A stretch of DNA of 64,000 bases from an uncultured Alteromonadaceae bacterium (GTDB lineage Bacteria > Pseudomonadota > Gammaproteobacteria > Enterobacterales > Alteromonadaceae). The position numbers were made by a program, and so were the translations under genes. Location: the NCBI GenBank assembly GCA_947503265.1, contig CANNDC010000008.1:150331-214330 (forward strand), written 5' to 3'. The notes beneath the pieces are model-generated. The model was not told the origin of the DNA. It saw only the letters and a program-made list of their open reading frames with translations, and made no database searches. This document shows, piece by piece, positions 9,497 to 17,691 of this stretch (position 1 is the first letter of the stretch; each line of letters starts with the position of its first letter).

Positions 9497-9914
9497 CCCC
9501 ATCCTATCGACACAAGTAGAGATGGAGGTCCAGTTTTTTGATGTCGACTCAATGCGCGTTGTTTGGCATGGAAACTATGTAAAATATCTGGAAGTTGCTC
9601 GCTGTGAACTGCTTAAAATGTTCGACTATAACTACATCGAAATGGAGCGATGTGGTCACGTTTGGCCCATAGTCGACATGCGCATTAAATACGTGGCTTC
9701 TGCAAAACTTTCGGAAATAATTGTTATTGAGACTAGCTTAGTAGAATATGAAACCCGCATAAAAATTAACTATGTCGTAAAATCAAAATCTACTGGGCAG
9801 GTTCTGACTAAAGCGCACACGATTCAGGTCGCTGTGGACGTATCTAGCCAAGAGATGTTGTATGAAGCACCGCAAGTCCTGCTGGATAAGCTAAGCCCAT
9901 TTATTAAAGAATAG
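9486..9914 (+). CDS. 4-hydroxybenzoyl-CoA-type thioesterase (YbgC/ApeK-like)
   Basis: Single hot-dog domain of about 142 residues. VQFFDVDSMRVVWHGNYVKYLE has the Asp of the 4HBT active site (FDVDSMRVVWHGNY), shared by YbgC and the thioesterases of aryl polyene clusters. It may release the finished acyl chain or clear stalled acyl-ACPs. I chose the ATG at 9486, which overlaps the lyase gene by 11 bp and follows GGTGGG. The frame continues upstream but that part has no family similarity. The gap to the flavoenzyme is 54 bp. Confidence 0.85.
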   Translation: MKANPILSTQVEMEVQFFDVDSMRVVWHGNYVKYLEVARCELLKMFDYNYIEMERCGHVWPIVDMRIKYVASAKLSEIIVIETSLVEYETRIKINYVVKSKSTGQVLTKAHTIQVAVDVSSQEMLYEAPQVLLDKLSPFIKE

Positions 9915-9968
9915 TTATTGCCCTACTGTGGTTCAAATTGAGACTCAATAGCATTTAAAGGTTGTAAA

Positions 9969-11213
9969 ATGGAAAAGTTTGAAACGTGTGATGTCATCAT
10001 CATCGGTGCTGGTCCTGCTGGTGCTATCGCTAGCGCTATATTGGCAAAAAACGATCTGAATACCGTCGTCATTGAGCGTGAAACATTCCCTAGATTTTCT
10101 ATTGGTGAAAGTTTACTGCCTCATACCATGGAATTTATCGAACAAGCCGGCATGCTAGATGCGTTAAACGCCAACGCAGATGCCCTTGGTTTTCAATATA
10201 AAAATGGCGCAGCTTTTTATCGAAAAGGCGAACGTTCTGAATTCAACTTCGAGCAAAAATTTAGCTCTGGCCCCGGAACAACCTATCAAGTCAAACGAGC
10301 CGCATTTGACAAATTACTAGCTGATGAAGCCAGTAAAGCAGGGGTGGATATTCGTTATCAACATTCTGTATTGAATGTGGTTACCAATGATGACGGTGCA
10401 AGGCTTGAAGTTGAGGGACCAGATGGTGCCTATGTTTTGGAGGCCAAATTTGTACTGGATGCAAGTGGTTTTGGGCGAGTATTGTCACGAATGCTCGATT
10501 TAGAATCACCCAGTGAACTCGGCCCTAGAAAAGCAGTTTTTACTCACTTTAAGGATAACATTTCTGAGACAGCGAATTTTGACCGGAATAAAATCCTGAT
10601 AACTGTCCACCCTAAAATAGAAGATCTCTGGTATTGGCTAATACCATTCTCTGATGGCACCTCTAGTATAGGCGCGGTTGCAAGACCAGAATGCTTTGAC
10701 GATAACCTTGAACTTGAAAGCCAATTAATAAGTTATATTAACCAAGATGATAATTTAGCTGAAATCCTTAAAGATGCGGAGGTATTGCAACCTGCTCGTA
10801 TTATTGGGGGGTATTCTTCTAACGTAAAATCGTTATTTGGCCCAAGTTACGCGCTGCTTGGCAATGCAGGCGAGTTTCTAGATCCGGTATTTTCTTCGGG
10901 AGTTACCATTGCAATGCGCTCTGCAGTGACAGCAACTAATTTGGTTGTTCGACAACTTAAAGGCGATACCGTAGACTGGCAAAGCGAATATGATGATGCA
11001 ATGCGCAAAGGAATCGATGTTTTTAAAACGTTTGTGACCTCTTGGTATGATACAAGTTTTCAGGATGTGATATTCTTCCAGGCTAAAGACACAGATATAA
11101 AACCAATGATTACCTCGATTCTGGCAGGATATGCATGGGATGAAAGTAATTTATTCGTAAAAAATTCTACACGCGGCGTCAGAATGTTAACCAAACTCTG
11201 TGCTGCTGATTGA
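9969..11213 (+). CDS. FAD-dependent halogenase-like oxidoreductase
   Basis: Flavoprotein of 414 residues. The dinucleotide-binding GAGPAGAIAS (13-22) is followed by FPRFSIGESLLP, a signature of the tryptophan-halogenase/geranylgeranyl-reductase superfamily. WYWLIP (221-226) matches the WxWxIP motif of flavin-dependent halogenases, FLDPVFSSG (303-311) matches their FxxPxxSxG motif, and Lys78 sits where the catalytic lysine is expected. These point to aryl-ring chlorination/bromination or hydroxylation of an ACP-bound pigment. Flexirubins with ring chlorine are known, so halogenation is plausible, but related enzymes are simple monooxygenases and motifs alone do not decide. A separate flavin reductase is not seen in the window. 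Confidence 0.8.
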   Translation: MEKFETCDVIIIGAGPAGAIASAILAKNDLNTVVIERETFPRFSIGESLLPHTMEFIEQAGMLDALNANADALGFQYKNGAAFYRKGERSEFNFEQKFSSGPGTTYQVKRAAFDKLLADEASKAGVDIRYQHSVLNVVTNDDGARLEVEGPDGAYVLEAKFVLDASGFGRVLSRMLDLESPSELGPRKAVFTHFKDNISETANFDRNKILITVHPKIEDLWYWLIPFSDGTSSIGAVARPECFDDNLELESQLISYINQDDNLAEILKDAEVLQPARIIGGYSSNVKSLFGPSYALLGNAGEFLDPVFSSGVTIAMRSAVTATNLVVRQLKGDTVDWQSEYDDAMRKGIDVFKTFVTSWYDTSFQDVIFFQAKDTDIKPMITSILAGYAWDESNLFVKNSTRGVRMLTKLCAAD

Positions 11214-11254
11214 CGTAACAGCTAACAAACAGTTTAGACTTAAAAACTACCAGT

Positions 11255-12433
11255 ATGAAAGAAAGGCTCTATATCAATGCGCTCGGAATGTGCAATCCAT
11301 TAGGTAGCAATCGTTCTGAAGTGGCTGAAAAGTTATTCAGCGGAGCACAAGACAGTTTTACTTTGCGCAAAGATTTGTTGCATGAGGGCGACATATTTGT
11401 CGGTGAAGTTAAGTTTTCACTACCAAGCCTTTCAAGCTACCCTGCTCATTTTCAAAGTCGAAATAACCAGCTTGCTTTACATGCATTCAATCAAATTGAA
11501 GATGTGGTTGCCAAATATAAAGAACAGTATGGTTCTCATCGCGTTGGTGTCATTCTGGGGACTAGCACCTCAGGGATAGAACAAGGTGAACAAGCCATGC
11601 TCGCCCGCAAGCAACAAGGTAGATTTCCAGAGAATTACGATTATCGTGTTCAAGAAGTCTCAAATGTCGCAGAATTTATTTGTTACCACGCTGAAATTAA
11701 AGGCTACTCATCAGTTATATCCACCGCATGCTCTTCTAGTGCAAAGACCTTCATCACAGCAGCAGAAATGATTGAACTCGGCGTGATCGATGTTGCAATA
11801 GTTGGGGGGATTGATTCATTGTGTGGAATGACAATCAATGGCTTTAGTGCCTTAGATTCAACCTCTGCCGGAATCTGTAAACCATCGAGCTTAAACCGGG
11901 ATGGAATTAACATTGGCGAATCGGCAACCCTGGCGGTATTGAGTAAACATAAAGCACCCATTCGATTTTATGCCGGTGGTGAATCAAGTGACGCCCATCA
12001 TATGTCGGCACCTCATCCTGACGGGAAAGGTGCGTATCAAGCCATGCATCAAGCGCTTGAACAGGCAAATTTGACAGCTAGCGATATCGATTACATCAAC
12101 CTGCATGGAACCGCCACACCTAAAAACGATGAAATGGAAGCCACTGCTGTATCTAACCTTTTTCCAAATCGACCCTACGCAAGTTCGAGCAAGGGTAATA
12201 TCGGTCATACTCTTGGCGCAGCTGGAGCAACCGAACTGGCCTTTTGCTGCTTGGTATTAGAACATCAAAAACTAGCTCCTCACTTGTGGGACAAGGTCGT
12301 TGATCCCAATATCGCTCAATTGAATTGGGTGACAGACATTGAGATTGAAGAGAAAATTGAATTTTGCTTGAGTAACTCATTTGCATTTGGTGGAAACAAC
12401 GTAAGTTTAATTATCGGACTAGAACATGACTAA
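11255..12433 (+). CDS. Beta-ketoacyl-ACP synthase (FabF/FabB-like), ApeO-like
   Basis: Ketosynthase of 392 residues with an intact Cys-His-His triad: Cys159 in VISTACSSSAK, His in INLHGTATPKND and His in GNIGHTLGAAGATE. The first ~60 residues are less conserved than in FabF. It is one of three catalytically complete FabF-type synthases in the cluster (others at 13606 and 20917), as is usual for aryl polyene systems where one may prime and another elongate. Its stop overlaps the dehydratase start by eight bases. No convincing ribosome site before the ATG. Confidence 0.9.
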   Translation: MKERLYINALGMCNPLGSNRSEVAEKLFSGAQDSFTLRKDLLHEGDIFVGEVKFSLPSLSSYPAHFQSRNNQLALHAFNQIEDVVAKYKEQYGSHRVGVILGTSTSGIEQGEQAMLARKQQGRFPENYDYRVQEVSNVAEFICYHAEIKGYSSVISTACSSSAKTFITAAEMIELGVIDVAIVGGIDSLCGMTINGFSALDSTSAGICKPSSLNRDGINIGESATLAVLSKHKAPIRFYAGGESSDAHHMSAPHPDGKGAYQAMHQALEQANLTASDIDYINLHGTATPKNDEMEATAVSNLFPNRPYASSSKGNIGHTLGAAGATELAFCCLVLEHQKLAPHLWDKVVDPNIAQLNWVTDIEIEEKIEFCLSNSFAFGGNNVSLIIGLEHD

Positions 12434-12875
12434 ATACCCTATTGAGAAAGTCCTTCCTCATGTGCATCCCATGATTTTAGTCAATGAATTGGTTGACTAC
12501 TCAGACTCTACTGGCAGTTGCTTGGTTAATATCAGCCCTACAAGCGTTTTTTACGATGAAAAGCACGATGCTGTGCCAGCTTGTATTGGTATAGAATATT
12601 TGGCACAAACCATTGCAGCCCACGCAAGTGCGAATAAACTAGACGCAGGAAACACAGTAAAAGTAGGCTTTTTGGTCAGTACTAAAAATTATAAAGCGTC
12701 GGTAAGTCACTTTAGCAATGGTGATGAATTAGTCACCCATGTATCTCGTATTTTCAAGGAGCCAAACGGCCTTGGCGCGTTTGAATGTTCAATAAAACGT
12801 GGCGAACAGTTGCTAATTGAAGCGACCATCAATGTGTTTGAACCAGAAGATGCGACAAAATTTGTAACGGAGTAA
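12426..12875 (+). CDS. Hot-dog 3-hydroxyacyl-ACP dehydratase (ApeP-like)
   Basis: 149-residue hot-dog protein. VLPHVHPMILVNELVDY carries the HPM motif (FabA/FabZ-like position) and CIGIEYLAQTIAAHA carries the second active-site segment with Glu and Gln. It is commonly annotated as a 3-hydroxylacyl-ACP dehydratase in aryl polyene clusters. With the protein at 5863 it probably forms the dehydratase pair that makes conjugated double bonds. Its TAA stop overlaps the ketoreductase ATG (TAATG). Confidence 0.87.
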   Translation: MTKYPIEKVLPHVHPMILVNELVDYSDSTGSCLVNISPTSVFYDEKHDAVPACIGIEYLAQTIAAHASANKLDAGNTVKVGFLVSTKNYKASVSHFSNGDELVTHVSRIFKEPNGLGAFECSIKRGEQLLIEATINVFEPEDATKFVTE

Positions 12876-13609
12876 TGGAGATTATGGGAAAACGAGTAAT
12901 TGTCACTGGCTCGAGCAAAGGCATAGGTCGTGCAGTGGCACTACGCCTCGCGCAAGATGGGTTTGACGTGATTGTGCATTGTCGCAGCGGTGTTGATAGC
13001 GCGGAGCAAACCGTTGCGGAAATTCAAGCAATGGGAAGGCAAAGTTACTATTTGCAGTTTGACGTTGCCGATCGTGCTCAATGTAAATCGATTATTGAGC
13101 AAGATATTGAGAATAATGGTGCCTATTATGGCGCTGTTTGCAATGCTGGCATTACTAGAGATACCGCCTTTCCTGCGATGACCGAAAACGAGTGGGACGA
13201 TGTCATTCACACCAATTTAGATGCGATATACAACGTTTTACACCCATTAGTCATGCCAATGGTTCGAGCTCGCAAAGGTGGGCGTATTGTGACTATGGCA
13301 TCAGTCTCAGGCTTGATTGGTAATCGTGGTCAGGTAAACTATAGTGCTTCTAAAGCTGGCGTTATTGGTGCAACTAAAGCGATGGCGGTAGAATTGGCTA
13401 AGCGCAAAATTACTGTAAATTGTGTCGCTCCCGGATTAATAGACACGGGAATGACAGATGATTTACCCATTGAGGAAATGATGAAAATGATCCCTCTACG
13501 CAGAATGGGGCAAGTTCAAGAAGTAGCAGCTAGTGTTGCTTTTTTGATGTCTGATGATGCGTCTTATATTACTCGCCAAGTAATTTCAGTAAACGGTGGA
13601 ATGGCATGA
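12875..13609 (+). CDS. 3-oxoacyl-ACP reductase (FabG-like, ApeQ-like)
   Basis: Short-chain dehydrogenase of 244 residues. TGSSKGIGRAVAL is the NADPH-binding glycine motif, NAG appears in VCNAGITRD, and the Ser-Tyr-Lys triad is visible in MASVSGLIGNRGQVNYSASKAG. It reduces 3-oxoacyl-ACP after each condensation. It begins at an ATG overlapping the dehydratase stop; a second in-frame ATG nine bases on (12884), preceded by GGAG, is also possible. The downstream ketosynthase overlaps it (ATGATG). Confidence 0.93.
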   Translation: MEIMGKRVIVTGSSKGIGRAVALRLAQDGFDVIVHCRSGVDSAEQTVAEIQAMGRQSYYLQFDVADRAQCKSIIEQDIENNGAYYGAVCNAGITRDTAFPAMTENEWDDVIHTNLDAIYNVLHPLVMPMVRARKGGRIVTMASVSGLIGNRGQVNYSASKAGVIGATKAMAVELAKRKITVNCVAPGLIDTGMTDDLPIEEMMKMIPLRRMGQVQEVAASVAFLMSDDASYITRQVISVNGGMA

Positions 13610-14835
13610 TGAAAAGAGTCGTGGTGACAGGTATGTCAGGAATTACAGCTCTGGGCGACAATTGGCAGGATTTTGAAGCAGGGTTACGTAAAAAGCAAAA
13701 TGCAGTAGTCAACATATCGGAATGGAACGATATTAATGGCCTCAATTCAAAACTAGCAGCGCCTATCACTGATTTTAAAACTCCTGAACATTACACACGC
13801 AAACAAACTCGCTCTATGGGTAGAGTGTCTCTGATGGCTACCAGAGCTTCTGAGGTCGCTTTAGAACAAAGTGGTTTAATCGGTAGCGACGTGCTTACCA
13901 ACGGAGACACAGGTGTTGCCTACGGCTCGTCTACGGGTTCAACACCGCCTGTACTGGGTTTTGCAAGACTATTGCAAGTGCATGACATGTCTGGCATCAC
14001 AGCCACAAGTTATATACAAATGATGAACCACACCACAGCTGTGAACATCAGTGTGTTTTTCGGATTACAAGGCAGGATCCACACAACAAGCTCAGCCTGC
14101 ACTTCTGGCTCACAAGCAATCGGCTATTCATATGAAGCAATAAAATACGGCAAGCAAAAAGTCATGGTTGCAGGCGGAGGCGAAGAACTTTGTCTCACTG
14201 AAGTAGCAGCTTTTGACACCTTATTTGCAACCAGTACTAAGAATGACGATCCAAAATCGACTCCTAAGCCTTTTGAGGAAAGTCGAGATGGGCTGGTCAT
14301 TGGCGAAGGTGCGGCTACTTTAATACTCGAAGAGCTAGAACACGCACAAAACCGTGGTGCAACTATCTATGCAGAATTAGTTGGGTTTGGTACAAACTCA
14401 GATGGACGCCATGTTACCCAACCAAATGCAAAAACCATGGCTATTGCTATGCAAAAAGCCATAGATGATGCGGGAATAGATCCAAGTCAAATAGGTTATG
14501 TGTGCGCACATGGTACGGCAACTGACAAAGGTGATGTCGCTGAAACCCAGGCCACAGAGGCAGTGCTTGGCAAGAACACTCCCATTAGTTCACTTAAAAG
14601 CTATCTAGGTCATACCCTTGGTGCCTGTGGCTCGGTTGAAGCTTGGGCAAGCATAGAAATGATGAATAACAAGTGGTTTGCTCCCACAATTCAATTGGAA
14701 AATGTCGATCCAAGATGCGGAGAGCTTGATTATATTGTCGGAGATGGTGCTGAAATAGACACAGATTATGTGATGTCCAACAACTTTGCCTTTGGTGGAA
14801 TCAATACATCGCTTATTTTTAAGAAATGGAAATGA
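13606..14835 (+). CDS. Beta-ketoacyl-ACP synthase II-like (ApeR-like)
   Basis: FabF-type ketosynthase of 409 residues with a complete active site: Cys165 in TTSSACTSGSQ, His in VCAHGTATDKGD and His in YLGHTLGACGSVE. It is the most FabF-like of the ketosynthases and the probable main elongating enzyme of the polyene. Last gene of block A. It ends only eight bases from the end of the convergent hydrolase gene, leaving no room for a separate terminator, so the two transcripts probably overlap at their 3' ends. Confidence 0.92.
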   Translation: MMKRVVVTGMSGITALGDNWQDFEAGLRKKQNAVVNISEWNDINGLNSKLAAPITDFKTPEHYTRKQTRSMGRVSLMATRASEVALEQSGLIGSDVLTNGDTGVAYGSSTGSTPPVLGFARLLQVHDMSGITATSYIQMMNHTTAVNISVFFGLQGRIHTTSSACTSGSQAIGYSYEAIKYGKQKVMVAGGGEELCLTEVAAFDTLFATSTKNDDPKSTPKPFEESRDGLVIGEGAATLILEELEHAQNRGATIYAELVGFGTNSDGRHVTQPNAKTMAIAMQKAIDDAGIDPSQIGYVCAHGTATDKGDVAETQATEAVLGKNTPISSLKSYLGHTLGACGSVEAWASIEMMNNKWFAPTIQLENVDPRCGELDYIVGDGAEIDTDYVMSNNFAFGGINTSLIFKKWK

Positions 14836-14843
14836 GTTCAGTC

Positions 14844-16208
14844 CTATTCTTGTTGTTTTATCACAAATCCATGTAGGTCTTTATTCGTGCCCTTGTGTTC
14901 AAGTTGGCTGACGGAAGCCAATATTTGGCTTTTAGCATCTGTGTCAAATGGGTCTAATTTTGTGTGCATTTCGACACCATTAAAATCGACATAAGAGGTA
15001 GTTAAATTAGCGATACTTTGTGCGTTTATTTGCCCGCCCCAAACAGTCACATTGGAATTAATCGCAGTTAACGCTGCGCCTTTCGAATTTTCTATATTTA
15101 GATAATTTAACGCAACTTTGGAATTTTCGATGACGATGTTTTCTGCCTGCATTTTGTCGATGACCAAATTGTCACAATTTAGAATTGAAACTAGCTGATA
15201 GGCTTCTTCAAAAAGTCTTTTAGGACTCTTTTTACAATCCAATACAAGATCGGTTTCGCTCGCTTTAGGATAACCCGATTGATAATGATTGGTCCTGGAG
15301 CCCTCCGATTCAGACAGAAAAGCTACAATCGAATTGTATACTCTAAAAGGCCGTTCTCGCTGTGGAGAGTGACCGACATCCACAATCAACTCCAAATGAC
15401 TATTCTCAAGAATTGAATCTAGCATATACCCTGCTTGATAAGGCATTACTGGATCGGCCTTACCCCAAATAATAAAACTGGGAGTCTTCACTTTTCTTAA
15501 AATTTGGGTTAAATCTTCACTCATTACTGAGATTGCGGAAATATAGGTGGAATTGTTGTTAAACAAATATTTTCGACTGGGTTTACTCAGCAGAAGGTCG
15601 CTGATATCTGGAATATAGTTATTTAAGCTATCGATAAATCGAGAAAATCGTTTTTGGTTTTTTTCACTCACAAAAGGCACTTCACTGGCTTTGTTCAGTG
15701 CAACATACTTACTGTAGCTAAACTTGTTTAACATACCCGCTGGATCAATTAGCACCAATTTATCAACTAATTCTGGCGCTAATGCGGTCAATTGCAGTGA
15801 AATATTTCCCCCCATGGAATGCCCAATCAGATAGTTAGTATCTGCAACCAAATCAGGCAACGCCTGTTTCAAACTGCTGGCGTAATTGGAAGGTGAATAA
15901 AGCGTACTCGACTCGAACGACTCACCATAGCCGGGCAAATCAAAGACAATAAGATTATAGCGATTATGTAATAGTGGAATTATATCTGTGAAATCTTTTG
16001 CGGAACCACCTACGCCATGAACAAGGGTCACTGTAGGTAAACCGGCCCTTTGTTCACTAGATAAGTACACGCGCATTTCCGTTTCAAAAACCGGAGCTTG
16101 AACAAATTCCTGTGTTAATCCTAATTCACTATGCCATTCAGCACTGGCAAAAAAAGGGAGAAGCATCATCAGCAAAGCATGAATGCCAGTTGAGAATGAC
16201 TTTTTCAA
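14844..16208 (-). CDS. Exported alpha/beta hydrolase with beta-helix-like tail
   Basis: 454-residue protein starting from a TTG, with a Sec signal peptide (MKKSF to FFASA, ~23 residues). Residues ~45-300 form an alpha/beta hydrolase: oxyanion HGVGG, nucleophile Ser131 in GHSMGGN, Asp in WGKADPVMP and His in VGHSPQRERP. The last ~120 residues are rich in short Asn/Ser/Ile repeats (ENIVIENSKVALNYLNIEN, SNVTVWGGQINAQSIANLT), resembling a small right-handed beta-helix. Linked to BtrH by a 61-bp gap at the end of block B. It may hydrolyse a pigment ester or precursor in the periplasm; substrate unknown. Confidence 0.82.
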   Translation of the reverse strand: MKKSFSTGIHALLMMLLPFFASAEWHSELGLTQEFVQAPVFETEMRVYLSSEQRAGLPTVTLVHGVGGSAKDFTDIIPLLHNRYNLIVFDLPGYGESFESSTLYSPSNYASSLKQALPDLVADTNYLIGHSMGGNISLQLTALAPELVDKLVLIDPAGMLNKFSYSKYVALNKASEVPFVSEKNQKRFSRFIDSLNNYIPDISDLLLSKPSRKYLFNNNSTYISAISVMSEDLTQILRKVKTPSFIIWGKADPVMPYQAGYMLDSILENSHLELIVDVGHSPQRERPFRVYNSIVAFLSESEGSRTNHYQSGYPKASETDLVLDCKKSPKRLFEEAYQLVSILNCDNLVIDKMQAENIVIENSKVALNYLNIENSKGAALTAINSNVTVWGGQINAQSIANLTTSYVDFNGVEMHTKLDPFDTDAKSQILASVSQLEHKGTNKDLHGFVIKQQE

Positions 16209-16269
16209 GAAACGCCAACCTGAACAGAAAGGCGAGCGAAATAGGAGTAGTTTAATATTAATGTCCTTA

Positions 16270-17289
16270 CTAATTTGATGCTCTCAGAGCGAGCAACCTT
16301 CGTTGAAGCTGTTTTTCCATTTGCCCACACTCAATAAGTGCTTCGGCAATGTCTTCTAGGGAGACTTGCTTTCTCTTTTTGCAATACAATACAGCCTGCA
16401 TGGCAAAATCACGCCATTTATCGCCAATTTCTGTCATAAATTGAGATAGCTCAAACAACTCTTTATCTTTCGTAATCTCCGATGCCTCATCCAAGAAACT
16501 CGCATACATGAATCGAAAACCCGCGCCCCCCGTACCAATTTCTTCTTGCATCCTAACAATATTTCCGAGAAATAGCCGAGTATATTTCATCGGCTTTGTA
16601 TCTAACTTTTTAATCTGATCAGCAAGGTAGAAAATCCCCTTAATACCAATAAAATTGATTCCTGGTAGGGGGATCCCGTGCATTATTTTTGCTGTCTTTT
16701 TGATACTTTTATAAATCTGTTGGGAATAATCAACGTTTACCTGGCCTGTTTCAAAGGTATACATCAAGCCTTTAGGTGCTAACGCTCCTTTCGCAAATCT
16801 TGCCCGCTGTAAATCATCTGCAGTACAAGTAACCGTCTTTTCAAACACTGGGTCACTAATCAGATAATTGCCGCTACCGTCTTTGCCGTAGACAACCAAA
16901 TTGTGCGCATTGAAATGAAAACGCATATCTTCTGGGAAATACGGCAGCCAATAGACGCTGGTTTGTAACCCTACATTCTGGCCTTGCTGTAACGCCTTAT
17001 CCAAGGCGCGCATTCCCTTTTCAGGATCTGAAAATTTTTGACTATTAACTTTTATCGCGAGCTTTTTAGCCACGCCGTTAATAATGCTCTTCGGTGGCAT
17101 TCGATAAGCAATTAACGGCATTCCACCCACCTTTATAAAAGGTAGATAAGCAAACGTAAGTGCCGACGCTAATCCAAATGCCATGGGTTCTGAAAGAGTT
17201 ATCCCTTGGCTAGTCAGCATATTCGCCACCACACCTGTCTCACAATGAGAAGATTGACGATGTACTAGTGGGTTTTCGATTTCTGTCAT
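16270..17289 (-). CDS. BtrH-like acyltransferase (BtrH_N + DUF4872-like)
   Basis: 339-residue protein whose N-terminus matches the BtrH N-terminal domain: Cys16 in SSHCETGVVANML, His129 in FHFNAHNLVVYG and Asp146 in LISDPVFE form a papain-like triad. In butirosin biosynthesis BtrH moves an acyl chain from an ACP to an acceptor amine. Here, between a resorcinol-forming pair and an aryl-polyene machinery, it is a good candidate for transferring the polyene from ACP to the resorcinol hydroxyl, the ester bond of flexirubins. That role is inference. The start ATG overlaps the small gene upstream by four bases. Confidence 0.85.
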   Translation of the reverse strand: MTEIENPLVHRQSSHCETGVVANMLTSQGITLSEPMAFGLASALTFAYLPFIKVGGMPLIAYRMPPKSIINGVAKKLAIKVNSQKFSDPEKGMRALDKALQQGQNVGLQTSVYWLPYFPEDMRFHFNAHNLVVYGKDGSGNYLISDPVFEKTVTCTADDLQRARFAKGALAPKGLMYTFETGQVNVDYSQQIYKSIKKTAKIMHGIPLPGINFIGIKGIFYLADQIKKLDTKPMKYTRLFLGNIVRMQEEIGTGGAGFRFMYASFLDEASEITKDKELFELSQFMTEIGDKWRDFAMQAVLYCKKRKQVSLEDIAEALIECGQMEKQLQRRLLALRASN

Positions 17290-17690
17290 TTAGACTCATC
17301 AATATGGGTTAGTTGATCAATGGAAAGGTTAAAAACCTGACAGTAAATATCCAGTTTCCTTCGGCCTAAACGCTGGAAAATATGCGGTTTCAGATGTCGA
17401 CGTATTTGCCACTGGAAAAAGCCACTGATTTGCGCAAGTGTGACAATGTCCATTCGATGTTTAAACATATGATAAAACAAGGGAGACGCCTCACCTTGCT
17501 TAACCGCTATCGCTGCATCTGCAGCCCGTTGATTGATATCATCGACGGCCATTTGAGTGGCGAAACTTTCAACTTCCCAACCGCTGGTTTGCACCTTTTT
17601 GTAATGGCCATCTTGATCGACAGCGTAAACCAATTTTTTATGACCACTGTAAGTTGGACTATCATCCTGAGGTACTTGGTCATCTTTCAT
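17286..17690 (-). CDS. Small cluster protein of unknown function
   Basis: Unrecognised soluble protein of about 134 residues, lying between DarB and BtrH with translational coupling to BtrH. I start it at the ATG at 17690, just after the DarB stop; an upstream in-frame ATG at 17720 would lie inside darB. No signal peptide or membrane helix is seen. The C-terminal half (LAQISGFFQWQIRRHLKPHIF and the following helix) is basic and helical and could be a degenerate helix-turn-helix or a protein-docking helix. It may be a partner of BtrH or DarB. Confidence 0.72.
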   Translation of the reverse strand: MKDDQVPQDDSPTYSGHKKLVYAVDQDGHYKKVQTSGWEVESFATQMAVDDINQRAADAAIAVKQGEASPLFYHMFKHRMDIVTLAQISGFFQWQIRRHLKPHIFQRLGRRKLDIYCQVFNLSIDQLTHIDESK

Positions 17691-17691
17691 G

